NCBI RefSeq assembly: GCF_900108515.1
Contig: NZ_FNWW01000001.1
Span: 186,001 to 250,000 of the forward strand
Direction of reading: 5' to 3'
Origin: Halobacillus karajensis
Lineage (GTDB): Bacteria > Bacillota > Bacilli > Bacillales > Halobacillaceae
DNA: 64,000 nucleotides
The notes under the pieces: generated by a model
What the model saw: only the letters and a program-made list of their open reading frames with translations
The model's database searches: none
What the model was told of the DNA's origin: nothing
Made by a program: the position numbers and the translations under genes
Shown: one piece after another, positions 26,546-34,927 of the stretch
Layout of the letters: each line of letters starts with the position of its first letter
Numbering within the stretch: position 1 is the stretch's first letter

Positions 26546-28040
26546 CTTCCTGATCGGATTGTTTTTCCTTACGGTTCCGGATGATCGGAACAATGAATGA
26601 TAAAATGCTGACAATATAGAGTCCAATGGATACAGGATCAGAAATAAGTATCATCATATCTCCTCCTGCCGATGTTAATGACTGTCTTAGCGACTGTTCC
26701 ATCATCCCACCAAGAATGAAAGCTAAGATAAATGGTGCAGCAGGAAAGCTGAATAGCCTCATTAAGTAACCCAGAACCCCGAAAATCAGAAGTAAGTACA
26801 AATCAAACGTACTGAAACTGATTGCATAAACACCGATCAAACTGAAGATAGCCACCAGTGAAATCAGCATCGGTCGTGCGATTTTTAAAATTTTTGCTAT
26901 ATAAGGGATTAAAGGCAAGTTTAAAACCAACAAGAAAATGTTCCCGATGTACATACTTGCTATAATGCCCCAGAATACTTCAGGACGATCTGCCATAAGA
27001 AGCGGCCCAGGCTGGATACCTAAAACAAGAAAAGCACCCAGCATGACAGCTGTTGTTCCTGAACCTGGTATACCAAGACTCAGCAATGGTACGAAGGCTC
27101 CGCTTGTAGCAGCATTATTGGCTGTTTCTGGAGCGGACAATCCTTTGACAGACCCTTTGCCAAATTCTTTAGGATTTTTAGAGATTTTCTTTTCGGTTAT
27201 ATAGCCAATGAAGGATGCAATTGTCGCACCGGCACCTGGCAAGACACCAAGAATAAAACCAAGGAAAGACTGCCTTCCCATTGGACCTCGCATTTCTTTG
27301 AAATCTTTTTTGCTAAGTTTGAGACTGCCGATATCCCCTTGGTTTTGCAAAGAAGTATCTTTTCTCTTAATAACAAGAAAACAGATTTCGGCAAGTGCAA
27401 AGAGGCCGAGTGCAATGACGAGAAAGTCGATTCCTTCAAGCAGGTTCGGATTCCCAAATGTAAACCGGGTCGTTCCAGTCTGTCCATCAATTCCAATGGT
27501 TGCTACCATGAATCCGAGCGTTGCTGTAATAAGTGCTTTAATTGTCGAGCCATCAGACAAGCTCGCAATAGCGGTCAATCCTAAGAACATTAATGCGAAA
27601 TATTGCGGCGGTCCAAAAGAAACAGCGACTGCCGATAATGCCGGTGCGAAAAGCATTAAAAGGACCACCGAAACCGTTCCCCCTACGAAGGAGGATATTG
27701 CAGCGATGGCCAGCGCTTTTCCTGCTTCCCCCCGTTGGGCCATCGGATAGCCATCAAATGATGTCGCTACCGTCCCGGAAATCCCCGGGGCATTTAGTAA
27801 AATCGATGACGTAGAACCTCCAAAAACAGCTCCGTAGTAGACTCCTGCCATCATCACTAACGCGGTTGATGGATCCATTCCATACGTAATCGGAATCATG
27901 ATCGCAATTGCACTGATAGGCCCGAGTCCCGGCATCATTCCGATTAGCGTACCGGCCACGACTCCGATTAAAACGAATAAGATTCCCTGCCAGCTGAAAG
28001 CAACCTGGATTCCCTGCATTAAACCTTCCATAGCACCCAT
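26526..28040 (-). CDS. tctA: Tripartite tricarboxylate transporter, large permease TctA
   Basis: 504 aa with about twelve membrane segments. Duplicated TctA signatures are GTLIGMMPGLGPISAIAIMI near residue 30 and GFILGVLPGAGATIASFIGY near 260, with PGISGTVATSFDGYPMAQRGEAG between. It is the channel of a secondary binding-protein-dependent carboxylate importer. GGGAGGTGAG precedes the ATG. It follows tctB by 16 bases and ends the operon. Substrate is likely a di- or tricarboxylate such as citrate, judged from the adjacent CitA/CitB-type regulators. Confidence 0.95.
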   Translation of the reverse strand: MGAMEGLMQGIQVAFSWQGILFVLIGVVAGTLIGMMPGLGPISAIAIMIPITYGMDPSTALVMMAGVYYGAVFGGSTSSILLNAPGISGTVATSFDGYPMAQRGEAGKALAIAAISSFVGGTVSVVLLMLFAPALSAVAVSFGPPQYFALMFLGLTAIASLSDGSTIKALITATLGFMVATIGIDGQTGTTRFTFGNPNLLEGIDFLVIALGLFALAEICFLVIKRKDTSLQNQGDIGSLKLSKKDFKEMRGPMGRQSFLGFILGVLPGAGATIASFIGYITEKKISKNPKEFGKGSVKGLSAPETANNAATSGAFVPLLSLGIPGSGTTAVMLGAFLVLGIQPGPLLMADRPEVFWGIIASMYIGNIFLLVLNLPLIPYIAKILKIARPMLISLVAIFSLIGVYAISFSTFDLYLLLIFGVLGYLMRLFSFPAAPFILAFILGGMMEQSLRQSLTSAGGDMMILISDPVSIGLYIVSILSFIVPIIRNRKEKQSDQEEKSDAS

Positions 28041-28056
28041 AATGACTCACCTCCCT

Positions 28057-28512
28057 TTAAAATGGTAGTAATCCTTGCGGTAAACGGATTTGTAATAAGT
28101 AGTTGAATGATAGGTACATAATCAATGGAAAAAGAATGGCAACGAGAAGAGTTGTTTTAAGCTTGCGGTATCCTAAGAACCAGGAACACGCAAAGATAAA
28201 TAAACTTGAGCTCAACACGAAACCAATGATTTCCAATAGGAAAATATAAAGGAAAATCATCCCGCCAACGGCTAGCAAGACAAAGATCTCCTTCTTTGGG
28301 ACTTGCCGTTTTTCTTTCTCTTCTTCCGTCTCCGAGGATTTATCAAAAAACAAAAAGACCGCAAGAACGATTAATACATAACCTAACACCTTAGGAAGAA
28401 AGTCAGAATCCACGGGAACATAAGGGTATTCCTTTAAGTTGTAACTTAAATAAAGATAACCAGCAGACAATAAAATTAAGAAGACGCTTAACTTCTGGTT
28501 CAATGTTTTCAA
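28057..28512 (-). CDS. tctB: Tripartite tricarboxylate transporter, small permease TctB
   Basis: 151 aa with four predicted membrane segments (first: VFLILLSAGYLYLSY) and an acidic/basic loop around SSETEEEKEKRQ, as usual for TctB. No ATG fits; TTG codons at 28515 or 28512 follow GAAGGTGA and give a proper length. An upstream GTG at 28566 lies inside a hairpin and has no ribosome site. It sits between tctC and tctA. Confidence 0.85.
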   Translation of the reverse strand: MKTLNQKLSVFLILLSAGYLYLSYNLKEYPYVPVDSDFLPKVLGYVLIVLAVFLFFDKSSETEEEKEKRQVPKKEIFVLLAVGGMIFLYIFLLEIIGFVLSSSLFIFACSWFLGYRKLKTTLLVAILFPLIMYLSFNYLLQIRLPQGLLPF

Positions 28513-28538
28513 CAAAAAATCACCTTCTATTAATAAGG

Positions 28539-28562
28539 AAAGGGCCTGTTGGCAGACCCTTT
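28539..28562 (-). terminator. Intercistronic hairpin between tctC and tctB
   Basis: AAAGGGTCTG pairs with CAGGCCCTTT (one G-T pair) around CCAA on the minus strand, without a T-run. It probably stabilises the tctC message or lowers downstream expression, giving more binding protein than permease. Confidence 0.55.
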
Positions 28563-28570
28563 TCACTTAA

Positions 28571-29584
28571 TTATTGATTCAACCCGAGTTCTTCCATCAA
28601 GCTTCCTAGTTCTTCTCTTTGTTCATCAAGGAACTTGCTATATTCTTCACTGTCCATGTAGGACTCGTCCCATCCATAGTTATTACGGATATCAGCAAAA
28701 GCTTCAGATTCACTTACTTCTTTCAATTTTTCTTCGTAATAAGCGACTTGTCCCTCTGTCATATCTCCTGGACCAAAGAACCCTCTCCAGTTTACAAATG
28801 TTGCGTCAATTCCCTGCTCTGTTGCAGTTGGGAAATCTTCCAGTACCTCTCCTTCAAGGCGTTCTTCCGCTGTAATTCCAAGAACACGGATTTTCCCTGC
28901 TTTGACCTGTTCAACCGTTTCCGCTACACCTGTTGAGAAAACATCCGCACTTCCGTTCAGGATTTGTGTCATACCGCCACCATCTTGGGCAGAAACATAC
29001 TTAATTTTCTGGATGTCGACGCCTGCCTCCTTAGCTATTTTGACAAATTGCATATGGTCCATCGACCCAGGGGAAGACGTTCCGACAACCGTCACGCTGG
29101 ATGGGTCCTCTTTCATGTCTTCAAACAGCTCGTTCAAATTCTCCCATTTCGCGTCATCTGCTACGGCAAACGCTGCATAATCTGCAATCATGTTGGCAAG
29201 AGGTGTAAAATCATCATGAGACAAATCAGACTGACCGTTCAATGGAACGAAAATCAATGGAGGTGAAGATACAAAGATGTTGTGAGGATCATTTGTGCTG
29301 TTTATGTAAGACCAGCCGACGGCTCCCCCGCCACCTTCTTTATTCACAACCCCAACATTCTGTTCTGTGATACCTTCTTCTTCAAGCACTTTACCGACAG
29401 AGCGTGCTGTCGTATCCCAGCCACCGCCAGCACCTGCAGGAGCGACAATTTCAATATTTTGATCCGGTGTCCATTCACCGTCGCCCCCCTCTCCACTGTC
29501 TCCACTTGTTTCCGAAGAGTCACCGCCACAAGCAGCTAAAATTAAAACAAAAAATAAACTACCAAACATCAATAAACGCTTCAT
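28571..29584 (-). CDS. tctC: Tripartite tricarboxylate transporter substrate-binding lipoprotein TctC
   Basis: 337 aa. A lipoprotein signal (VLILAACGG, cysteine near residue 19) and a Gly/Ser/Asp-rich linker precede a Bug/TctC-type binding domain with IEIVAPAGAGGGWDTTAR, VVNKEGGGGAVGW and VVGTSSPGSMDHM. The start at 29584 has GAGGGG 9 bases upstream. A cre box at 29651-29665 indicates catabolite repression, and the two-component system encoded just upstream likely activates it. Confidence 0.95.
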   Translation of the reverse strand: MKRLLMFGSLFFVLILAACGGDSSETSGDSGEGGDGEWTPDQNIEIVAPAGAGGGWDTTARSVGKVLEEEGITEQNVGVVNKEGGGGAVGWSYINSTNDPHNIFVSSPPLIFVPLNGQSDLSHDDFTPLANMIADYAAFAVADDAKWENLNELFEDMKEDPSSVTVVGTSSPGSMDHMQFVKIAKEAGVDIQKIKYVSAQDGGGMTQILNGSADVFSTGVAETVEQVKAGKIRVLGITAEERLEGEVLEDFPTATEQGIDATFVNWRGFFGPGDMTEGQVAYYEEKLKEVSESEAFADIRNNYGWDESYMDSEEYSKFLDEQREELGSLMEELGLNQ

Positions 29585-29650
29585 ATAATAAATCCCCTCT
29601 CTCTTCAACTAATTGTTGTTATTGGATAGTTTATAAGATAAACAAACCTT

Positions 29651-29665
29651 TGTAACCGTTTTCAA
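29651..29665 (-). promoter_or_regulatory. cre box (CcpA) before tctC
   Basis: The minus strand reads TTGAAAACGGTTACA, matching all fixed positions of WTGNAANCGNWNNCW. It lies about 70 bases upstream of the tctC start in the only sizeable gap of the region. Confidence 0.7.
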
Positions 29666-29741
29666 AATATTCTGTATTAAATACATAAAAACAATTAACC
29701 AAATAAAATTCACAGCCAATCTCGCATTTCTATGTCATGTT

Positions 29742-29795
29742 ATATGGGAAAATATGTATGACCAGGTACACCAAAATCTGTCATACCTAGTACAG
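29742..29795 (-). repeat. Dispersed intergenic repeat, copy 4 (inverted)
   Basis: Read on the minus strand it gives GACAGATTTTGGTGTACCTG followed by GTCATACATATTTTCCCATA. This parallels the copy at 11538-11580 over some 35 bases. It lies between the response-regulator terminator and the tctC promoter. Confidence 0.6.
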
Positions 29796-29841
29796 AGGAA
29801 TTTCGATAATTCCCAAGAAAGGAACAACTCCCCCTTTAACC

Positions 29842-29871
29842 AAAAAAACTCGTCCGCACGACGAGTTTTCT
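29842..29871 (-). terminator. Terminator of the two-component system genes
   Basis: AAAACTCGTC pairs with GACGAGTTTT around a five-base loop; the minus-strand product ends in TTTTTTGG. It lies just past the response-regulator stop. Confidence 0.88.
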
Positions 29872-29881
29872 CCTTGCTCTT

Positions 29882-30559
29882 CTATGATTTTTTGTAGTAT
29901 TTCCGCTGTGGACGGCCGACTTTTCCGTAGTTCATTTCTGCCTTACCTTTTTGAATACTGATCAAATATTCCAAATAGCGGCGGGCGGTTGTTTTCGATG
30001 CCCCCATCTGTGTACTCGCTTGGTCGGCAGTCAATCCATCATCTTTGGCTTCATCCAACATCGCTTCGACCTTTTCAAGTGTGAGCGGATCAATCCCTTT
30101 TGGAACAGCCACCGGAGTCGATCCAGATTTTACCGACGGTTTGATCAATTGATCAATAGCCGCTTGGTCAAAGGTCTCGATGTTGGCCATCTTCTCTTTT
30201 CTCTCCATATACCTTTGGATCGTCTCCTGAAATCGATCCAACGTAATTGGCTTAATAATATAGTCAAGGACCCCATATTTCATTGCCTTTTCGACGACTT
30301 CTTTTTCTTTGGCTGCCGTAATCATAATGACGTCCACATGGGGAACTTTTTCACGAACTTGATGGAGAAGATTGACACCTAGCTGATCTGGCATATACAC
30401 ATCCAGAAGGAGCAGGTCGGGCTGCGTTTCTTCCAGAAGCCTCATTGTCTCTTCTGCATTTAATGCTTTTCCGACCATGTCCACACCTTCCATCATTCGC
30501 AAAAACTGTGCGTGCAGCTCGGCTACTCTGAAATCATCCTCGCTGATCATCACCTTCAT
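29882..30559 (-). CDS. CitB/DcuR-family response regulator
   Basis: 225 aa. The receiver domain spans residues 1-120 with the acidic pair E7-D8-D9, the phosphoacceptor in LLLLDVYMPD and the conserved lysine in YIIKPI. A C-terminal winged helix of the CitT/DcuR/MalR type follows (LTADQASTQMGASKTTARRYLEYL). Its ATG overlaps the kinase stop by four bases. Family members control citrate, malate and fumarate uptake, matching the TctCBA genes directly downstream. Confidence 0.93.
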   Translation of the reverse strand: MKVMISEDDFRVAELHAQFLRMMEGVDMVGKALNAEETMRLLEETQPDLLLLDVYMPDQLGVNLLHQVREKVPHVDVIMITAAKEKEVVEKAMKYGVLDYIIKPITLDRFQETIQRYMERKEKMANIETFDQAAIDQLIKPSVKSGSTPVAVPKGIDPLTLEKVEAMLDEAKDDGLTADQASTQMGASKTTARRYLEYLISIQKGKAEMNYGKVGRPQRKYYKKS

Positions 30560-32151
30560 CGGCTTCCCCCCCTTGTGTTTTTTGGTAAAAAGATAGAGAA
30601 GACGGCACCGCCTTTCTCTCCATTGGTCACTTCCATCATACCGGATCGACGTTCAATAACTTCTCTAACGTTTGCTAACCCGTAGCCCCTCAACTCACCC
30701 TTTTTCGTTGAGAAGCCTCTCATAAACAGCCTTTGGTAAACATCATCCGGGATTCCAGGGCCATTATCTGTCACTTCAAAAACGATATCCTCTCCCATAT
30801 CTGTAACAAAGAAATCAACCTTTTTCACATTCTGCTGAGAAACAGCTTCAAAAGCATTGTCTATGATATTTCCTAACATCGTCACAATGTCAGCACGGTT
30901 GATGTGATCCGGCATACGCTCCAATTCGGATTCTTCATGTATCGAAAAGTTAATTTTCTTTTCCGAAGCCCGGCTCATTTTTCCAGTAAGGATAGCCTGG
31001 ACAGTTTCATCCTGGATTTGATCAAAAATGACCGTCTGATATTTCTGTGACATATGATATTCTTCCTCAATCATCGCCACTGCTTCCTCTTGCTTTCCCA
31101 GCTGGAGGAGTCCGAGCAGGACGTACATTTTATTTGCATGTTCATGCGTCTGGGAGCGCAGTCCTTCCGAGTGTCGTTTCACTTCAGACAAGGCCTGGAC
31201 CATATCCCTTACTTCCGTCTTATCACGGAAACTGGATACAACCCCAGCTACCTTCCCGTCATGGGTGATAGGCGTACGATTAACAATGACCACTTTATCG
31301 CGTAAGATCATCTCATCATCTCTTGTCGGCACACCTGTCTTCAGCACCTTCAACATTTCCGTATTCGGAAACACCTCTGTAATAAGACGCCCGACAGCTC
31401 CACCCGATAAATTCAGAAGGTCTATCGCCGACTGATTGATCATCGTCACCTTCCCCTGTGCATCTATGGAGATGATCCCTTCCTTAATGGAAGAAAGAAT
31501 CGCCTCTCGTGTCTGATAAAAAGATGTGATTTCGTGTGGCTCAAGACCAAGCGTATCTTTACGAATACTTCGGGCCAATAAAAGGCTTCCGATTGCGCCT
31601 ACGACTAACACGAGGACAGCCACACCAAAAACATTCTCAAGCTTATTCCATACGATCGTTCGGACATCCTCCAAAAGGAATCCGACGGAAACGATACCAA
31701 TTATTTCTCCATCCTCACCGATGATCGGGGCTTTTCCTCTTAACGAAGGACCAAGAGTTCCTTCGGCTTTTGATATGTAATATTCCCCATTATTCAAGGC
31801 ACGCTCATTATCTCCCCCGACCATTCGCCTGCCTATTTTCCACTCATCAGGGTGGGCATAACGAATACTATGTTTATTCCCGACCACAATGAACTCCGCC
31901 CCTGATTCCCGTTGTACACTTAATGCAATCGGTTGAATGATTTCAGAGGGATTCTCTCTGTCAAAAGCTTCTTTTATTGTCGGCATAAAAGAGACCGTAC
32001 TCGCGACCTGGAGCGCCAGCTGCCCTACCTGGTCTTCTACATCCCTTTTCTCCATATAGGCAAAAACCCCGGCCAACAGCCCGATGACTATGATTAATAA
32101 AGAAAGAATCAGTCCCATGATTTTCGTGCGCAGCGAAACCTTCACTTTCAT
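30556..32151 (-). CDS. CitA/DcuS-family sensor histidine kinase
   Basis: 531 aa membrane kinase. Two membrane helices (about residues 10-30 and 175-195) bracket an extracytoplasmic PAS-like sensor domain that binds carboxylates in CitA and DcuS. A cytoplasmic PAS domain (about 215-315), the phosphoacceptor region SQTHEHANKMYVLLGLLQLG and an ATPase domain with NIIDNAFEA and GPGIPDDVY follow. GGTGG lies almost against the ATG at 32151; a GTG two codons later has better spacing. Together with the regulator it probably senses external citrate or a similar acid for tctCBA. Confidence 0.93.
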   Translation of the reverse strand: MKVKVSLRTKIMGLILSLLIIVIGLLAGVFAYMEKRDVEDQVGQLALQVASTVSFMPTIKEAFDRENPSEIIQPIALSVQRESGAEFIVVGNKHSIRYAHPDEWKIGRRMVGGDNERALNNGEYYISKAEGTLGPSLRGKAPIIGEDGEIIGIVSVGFLLEDVRTIVWNKLENVFGVAVLVLVVGAIGSLLLARSIRKDTLGLEPHEITSFYQTREAILSSIKEGIISIDAQGKVTMINQSAIDLLNLSGGAVGRLITEVFPNTEMLKVLKTGVPTRDDEMILRDKVVIVNRTPITHDGKVAGVVSSFRDKTEVRDMVQALSEVKRHSEGLRSQTHEHANKMYVLLGLLQLGKQEEAVAMIEEEYHMSQKYQTVIFDQIQDETVQAILTGKMSRASEKKINFSIHEESELERMPDHINRADIVTMLGNIIDNAFEAVSQQNVKKVDFFVTDMGEDIVFEVTDNGPGIPDDVYQRLFMRGFSTKKGELRGYGLANVREVIERRSGMMEVTNGEKGGAVFSIFLPKNTRGGSR

Positions 32152-32434
32152 CTCCACCTATGAAAACGTTATCTTCCTCTATCGTAACACATGACTTAAT
32201 TTGATAGATATCTATAGTCAGAATTTTGTCTCATTTTATCATTTTATAGAATTTTAAGCTATGTGAACAGAAATAAAGAAAATTCTTTAATATTCATTCA
32301 AAAAAACCCTAACATCAGTGAAAATAAACACTAAAAACGAACAATAACACAAAAAATAAGATAAATGTTCGAAAAAAAGGTTGTCATTGTCCACTATCCT
32401 CTGCTATAGTAATCATGTCATCCAATTACATCCT

Positions 32435-32616
32435 ACTCGTATATTCTCAGTAATAAGGTCTGAGCGTTTCTACCTGGTTCCCATTGAAAGAACTAGACTA
32501 CGAGTTAAAGCATATCGCTGTACGCAGCTGCAGTATTCTTAAGCATACCCATTTATGCAAACCATGCTTTAACTTTAGGTCTGGAAGGTAGAAACTCTAC
32601 TTTCCAGACCTCTTTT
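32435..32616 (+). ncRNA. Guanine-class purine riboswitch with terminator platform
   Basis: The P1 helix pairs ACTCGTA (32435-32441) with TACGAGT (32499-32505). The core GTTTCTACC (32466-32474), P2 CTCAG/CTGAG and P3 with loop CCATTGAAA match the purine aptamer. The specificity base just before the P1 3' strand is C498 (position 74 in standard numbering), which selects guanine/hypoxanthine rather than adenine. A 15-bp terminator stem follows (32577-32611, with one G-U pair) and then CTTTTATTT. GTTTCTACCT (32466-32475) is the exact complement of AGGTAGAAAC (32586-32595), giving a 10-bp alternative pairing that would block both aptamer and terminator, so guanine should switch the gene off. Confidence 0.93.
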
Positions 32617-32673
32617 ATTTCTGAATGATGAGAAGGGATGCGATGGCCAAACAAACACGAAGGAGAGTCACGC

Positions 32674-33564
32674 ATGAAAGACATCTTTACAGCACGCACC
32701 CTTACACTTGCACTTGCACTCTTATCTATTCTTTTCTTGTTCCTGCTTGCCGGGTGTCAAACCTCTACGAAAAGTGGGGCCCTCACTGCAGACGAAAAGG
32801 ATGCACAACCCATCCTCGTTCAAGGACCCATGCCAATTGAAGCTCAAAACTTTGCAGAAAAACTAGAGAATGTGGAAGAAGAGAAATCCGGGAATTTCGT
32901 CTTTTATAAAGGAACGGTGAACGATTATCCGGTCATCGTAATGAAAACAGGCAAAGGTATGGAAAACACAGCAGCGGCAACAGCCCTTGCCATTGAAAAA
33001 TTCGATCCTCTTGCTATTATTAATCAAGGAACCTCTGGTGGGCACGACCCTGATTTACATGTTTTTGATATCGTTCTTGGAAAAAGAACCGTCAACATCG
33101 GATCACTGAAAACAGGGAGCCTAGAAGATGGCGAAGGGATCGCTCCAAAAGAATGGATTCCGATGGACTTGATGGCATCCGAAGGAAGTGCTGGCGAGGA
33201 CCTGGACGCTGAGAATATCCGTTATTTTGAAGGGGATAAAGAGTTGCTGGCTGCAGCGAAGTCCGTTAAGAATACCCATGAGAAAGGAAAAGTTGTGGAA
33301 GGTACGATTGGTTCCGCCGATGTATGGAATAACGAAGTTGACCGCATCCAATGGTTCCATGAGAACTTCGGAACATCTGTGGAAGAGATGGAAGGAGCTG
33401 CGGGGGCACAAATCGCGAAAGCCTATGAGGTTCCTTATCTAGGGATCCGCATTTTATCTAACAACAAAACGAATGATGGAGAATATAACCCTGATACGGC
33501 TGAGACAAATCAGGAATATGTTTATGAAGTCGTGAAAAAATATATCGCTTCGAAAGCGAAGTAA
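32674..33564 (+). CDS. Purine-riboswitch-controlled nucleoside phosphorylase/nucleosidase-family lipoprotein
   Basis: 296 aa. A signal peptide with lipobox LLAGC (residues about 1-27) precedes a PNP_UDP_1/MTA-SAH nucleosidase-type fold: VIVMKTGKGMENTAAATALAI, IINQGTSGG and the purine-site motif VEEMEGAAGAQIA. The mature protein should sit on the outer face of the membrane. AAGGAG supports the ATG at 32674; an upstream ATG at 32638 lacks a site. Control by a guanine riboswitch suggests a role in salvaging external purine nucleosides, releasing base for uptake. Exported members of this family are uncommon; whether it is a hydrolase or phosphorylase is not decided by sequence. Confidence 0.88.
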   Translation: MKDIFTARTLTLALALLSILFLFLLAGCQTSTKSGALTADEKDAQPILVQGPMPIEAQNFAEKLENVEEEKSGNFVFYKGTVNDYPVIVMKTGKGMENTAAATALAIEKFDPLAIINQGTSGGHDPDLHVFDIVLGKRTVNIGSLKTGSLEDGEGIAPKEWIPMDLMASEGSAGEDLDAENIRYFEGDKELLAAAKSVKNTHEKGKVVEGTIGSADVWNNEVDRIQWFHENFGTSVEEMEGAAGAQIAKAYEVPYLGIRILSNNKTNDGEYNPDTAETNQEYVYEVVKKYIASKAK

Positions 33565-33616
33565 CGGAAAGCACCAAGATGATCAGCCTCATTTTTCTAT
33601 CATCCAAGGTGGATCC

Positions 33617-33660
33617 AAAAAGTCGGATGTCCTTTTAAGGGAGCATCCGACTTTCTTATT
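33617..33660 (+). terminator. Terminator of the nucleosidase lipoprotein gene
   Basis: AAAGTCGGATG pairs with CATCCGACTTT around a 14-base loop, followed by CTTATT. Confidence 0.82.
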
Positions 33661-33711
33661 GGATATCCTCACCTTAAGCTTACCAGAGGGGAGCATGGTC
33701 CTTTACTTGGC

Positions 33712-34923
33712 TTAATTTAAGAAGTTCAAAGCTGCCTGTCTATAAATCTCCGTTGTTTCTGCTAGTTCCTCTATATCCACATACTCATCAATCTGGTGAG
33801 GAACTTCTCGGTCTCCCGCACCAATGGTTACGATCGGCACACCGGCTACATGAAGAAAAGTTCCATCCGTAGCCCCTGGCACGCCGTTGTATATCGGATC
33901 TTTAACTAAAACACTTTGAACCGCTTCTGCCACAGCTTCCACAACGGGTTCCTCTTTATCCGTTGATGTCCATGGGCGATCTTCGATTACATCAAAGTCA
34001 GCCTTAAATTCCGGATCATCTTGGGCAAGTCGGGCAAAAATATGATGGATCTCTTCTTGTAATCTATCATGATCCTGACCTGGAACTGTACGAATATCAA
34101 GTGTTGTCATACATTGCTCAGGAATCACATTGATTTGTGCATCCCCTTTCGCAGGTGCCTGTAATATAGTAGGAGTGATGCTCGGCCAACCGAGAGTCGG
34201 ATGTTTTCCTAACCGTTCTTGTTCCCGTTTCTCTAGCTTCTCCAATTCGACAATAACTTTAGCCATCCTGAGATTCGGGTTGATTCCACTCCATGAAATA
34301 GCCCCGTGAGCCATCTTCCCGTAAGTCTTCAAAACGAGACGCATGGCTCCGCGTTGGGCTATACATACCTGGTTTTCTTCGGGTTCGCAGATGATGGCTC
34401 CATCGGCTTGATCCGCCCACCCTTGTTTAATAAAATGTTTGATACCGATCATCATGCCTTCTTCATCACATGGAATGCAGAGGATAATTTTCCCACTCCA
34501 TTCTTCTTTATCCTCTAAAAGAGATTGGACCGCCGTAATCATACAGGCTAAATTGCCTTTGGTATCATTGGTTCCCCGGCCATACATCAGCCCATCAACG
34601 ATTTCTGCCCCAAAAGGGTCATACTTCCACGAATGAGAATCTCCTTCTGTCACTACATCCGTATGACCTTCAAATATAAGGGTCTTCCCTGGTTTTCCAG
34701 AATCAATAACTCCAATGACATTAGGGCGGCCAGCTTCCACCTCTTCAATATGGACCTCAATACCAAGCTTACTTAAATGTTCAGCCACAAAGGCTGCACA
34801 TTTTTTTTCATTCCCGCCTTCTTCACCTGGACGGTAAACACTTGGGATGCGTACTAACGATTGAGTCAGTGCTATAACTCTTTCTCGATCTCGGGTAGAC
34901 CTTGTTTCTATTCTTGTGTGCAT
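33712..34923 (-). CDS. M20-family amidohydrolase (pantothenase candidate)
   Basis: 403 aa zinc-dependent ArgE/DapE/ACY1-like enzyme. Metal-site motifs are IFEGHTDVV, GRGTNDTKGNLACMI, the catalytic glutamates in PCDEEGMM, and CEPEENQV; a dimerisation domain with KMAHGAISWSGINPNL lies in the middle. It has no signal peptide, so it acts in the cytoplasm. It starts 4 bases after the PanF-like symporter and is last in the six-gene operon. Family members cleave N-acyl amino acids; pantothenate is N-pantoyl-beta-alanine, so it is the natural candidate to release beta-alanine and pantoate. The family is sure, the substrate inferred. Confidence 0.85.
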   Translation of the reverse strand: MHTRIETRSTRDRERVIALTQSLVRIPSVYRPGEEGGNEKKCAAFVAEHLSKLGIEVHIEEVEAGRPNVIGVIDSGKPGKTLIFEGHTDVVTEGDSHSWKYDPFGAEIVDGLMYGRGTNDTKGNLACMITAVQSLLEDKEEWSGKIILCIPCDEEGMMIGIKHFIKQGWADQADGAIICEPEENQVCIAQRGAMRLVLKTYGKMAHGAISWSGINPNLRMAKVIVELEKLEKREQERLGKHPTLGWPSITPTILQAPAKGDAQINVIPEQCMTTLDIRTVPGQDHDRLQEEIHHIFARLAQDDPEFKADFDVIEDRPWTSTDKEEPVVEAVAEAVQSVLVKDPIYNGVPGATDGTFLHVAGVPIVTIGAGDREVPHQIDEYVDIEELAETTEIYRQAALNFLN

Positions 34924-34927
34924 TTGG

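Noticed and set aside
27208-27750. 180-codon open frame opposite tctA
   Set aside because: It lies wholly antisense to a clear TctA gene, and its composition is that of a mirror frame of hydrophobic codons.
32470-32480. Riboswitch sequence TACCTGGTT as another copy of the dispersed repeat
   Set aside because: The similarity to the repeat core is short and is explained by the conserved J2/3-P3 region of the purine aptamer.
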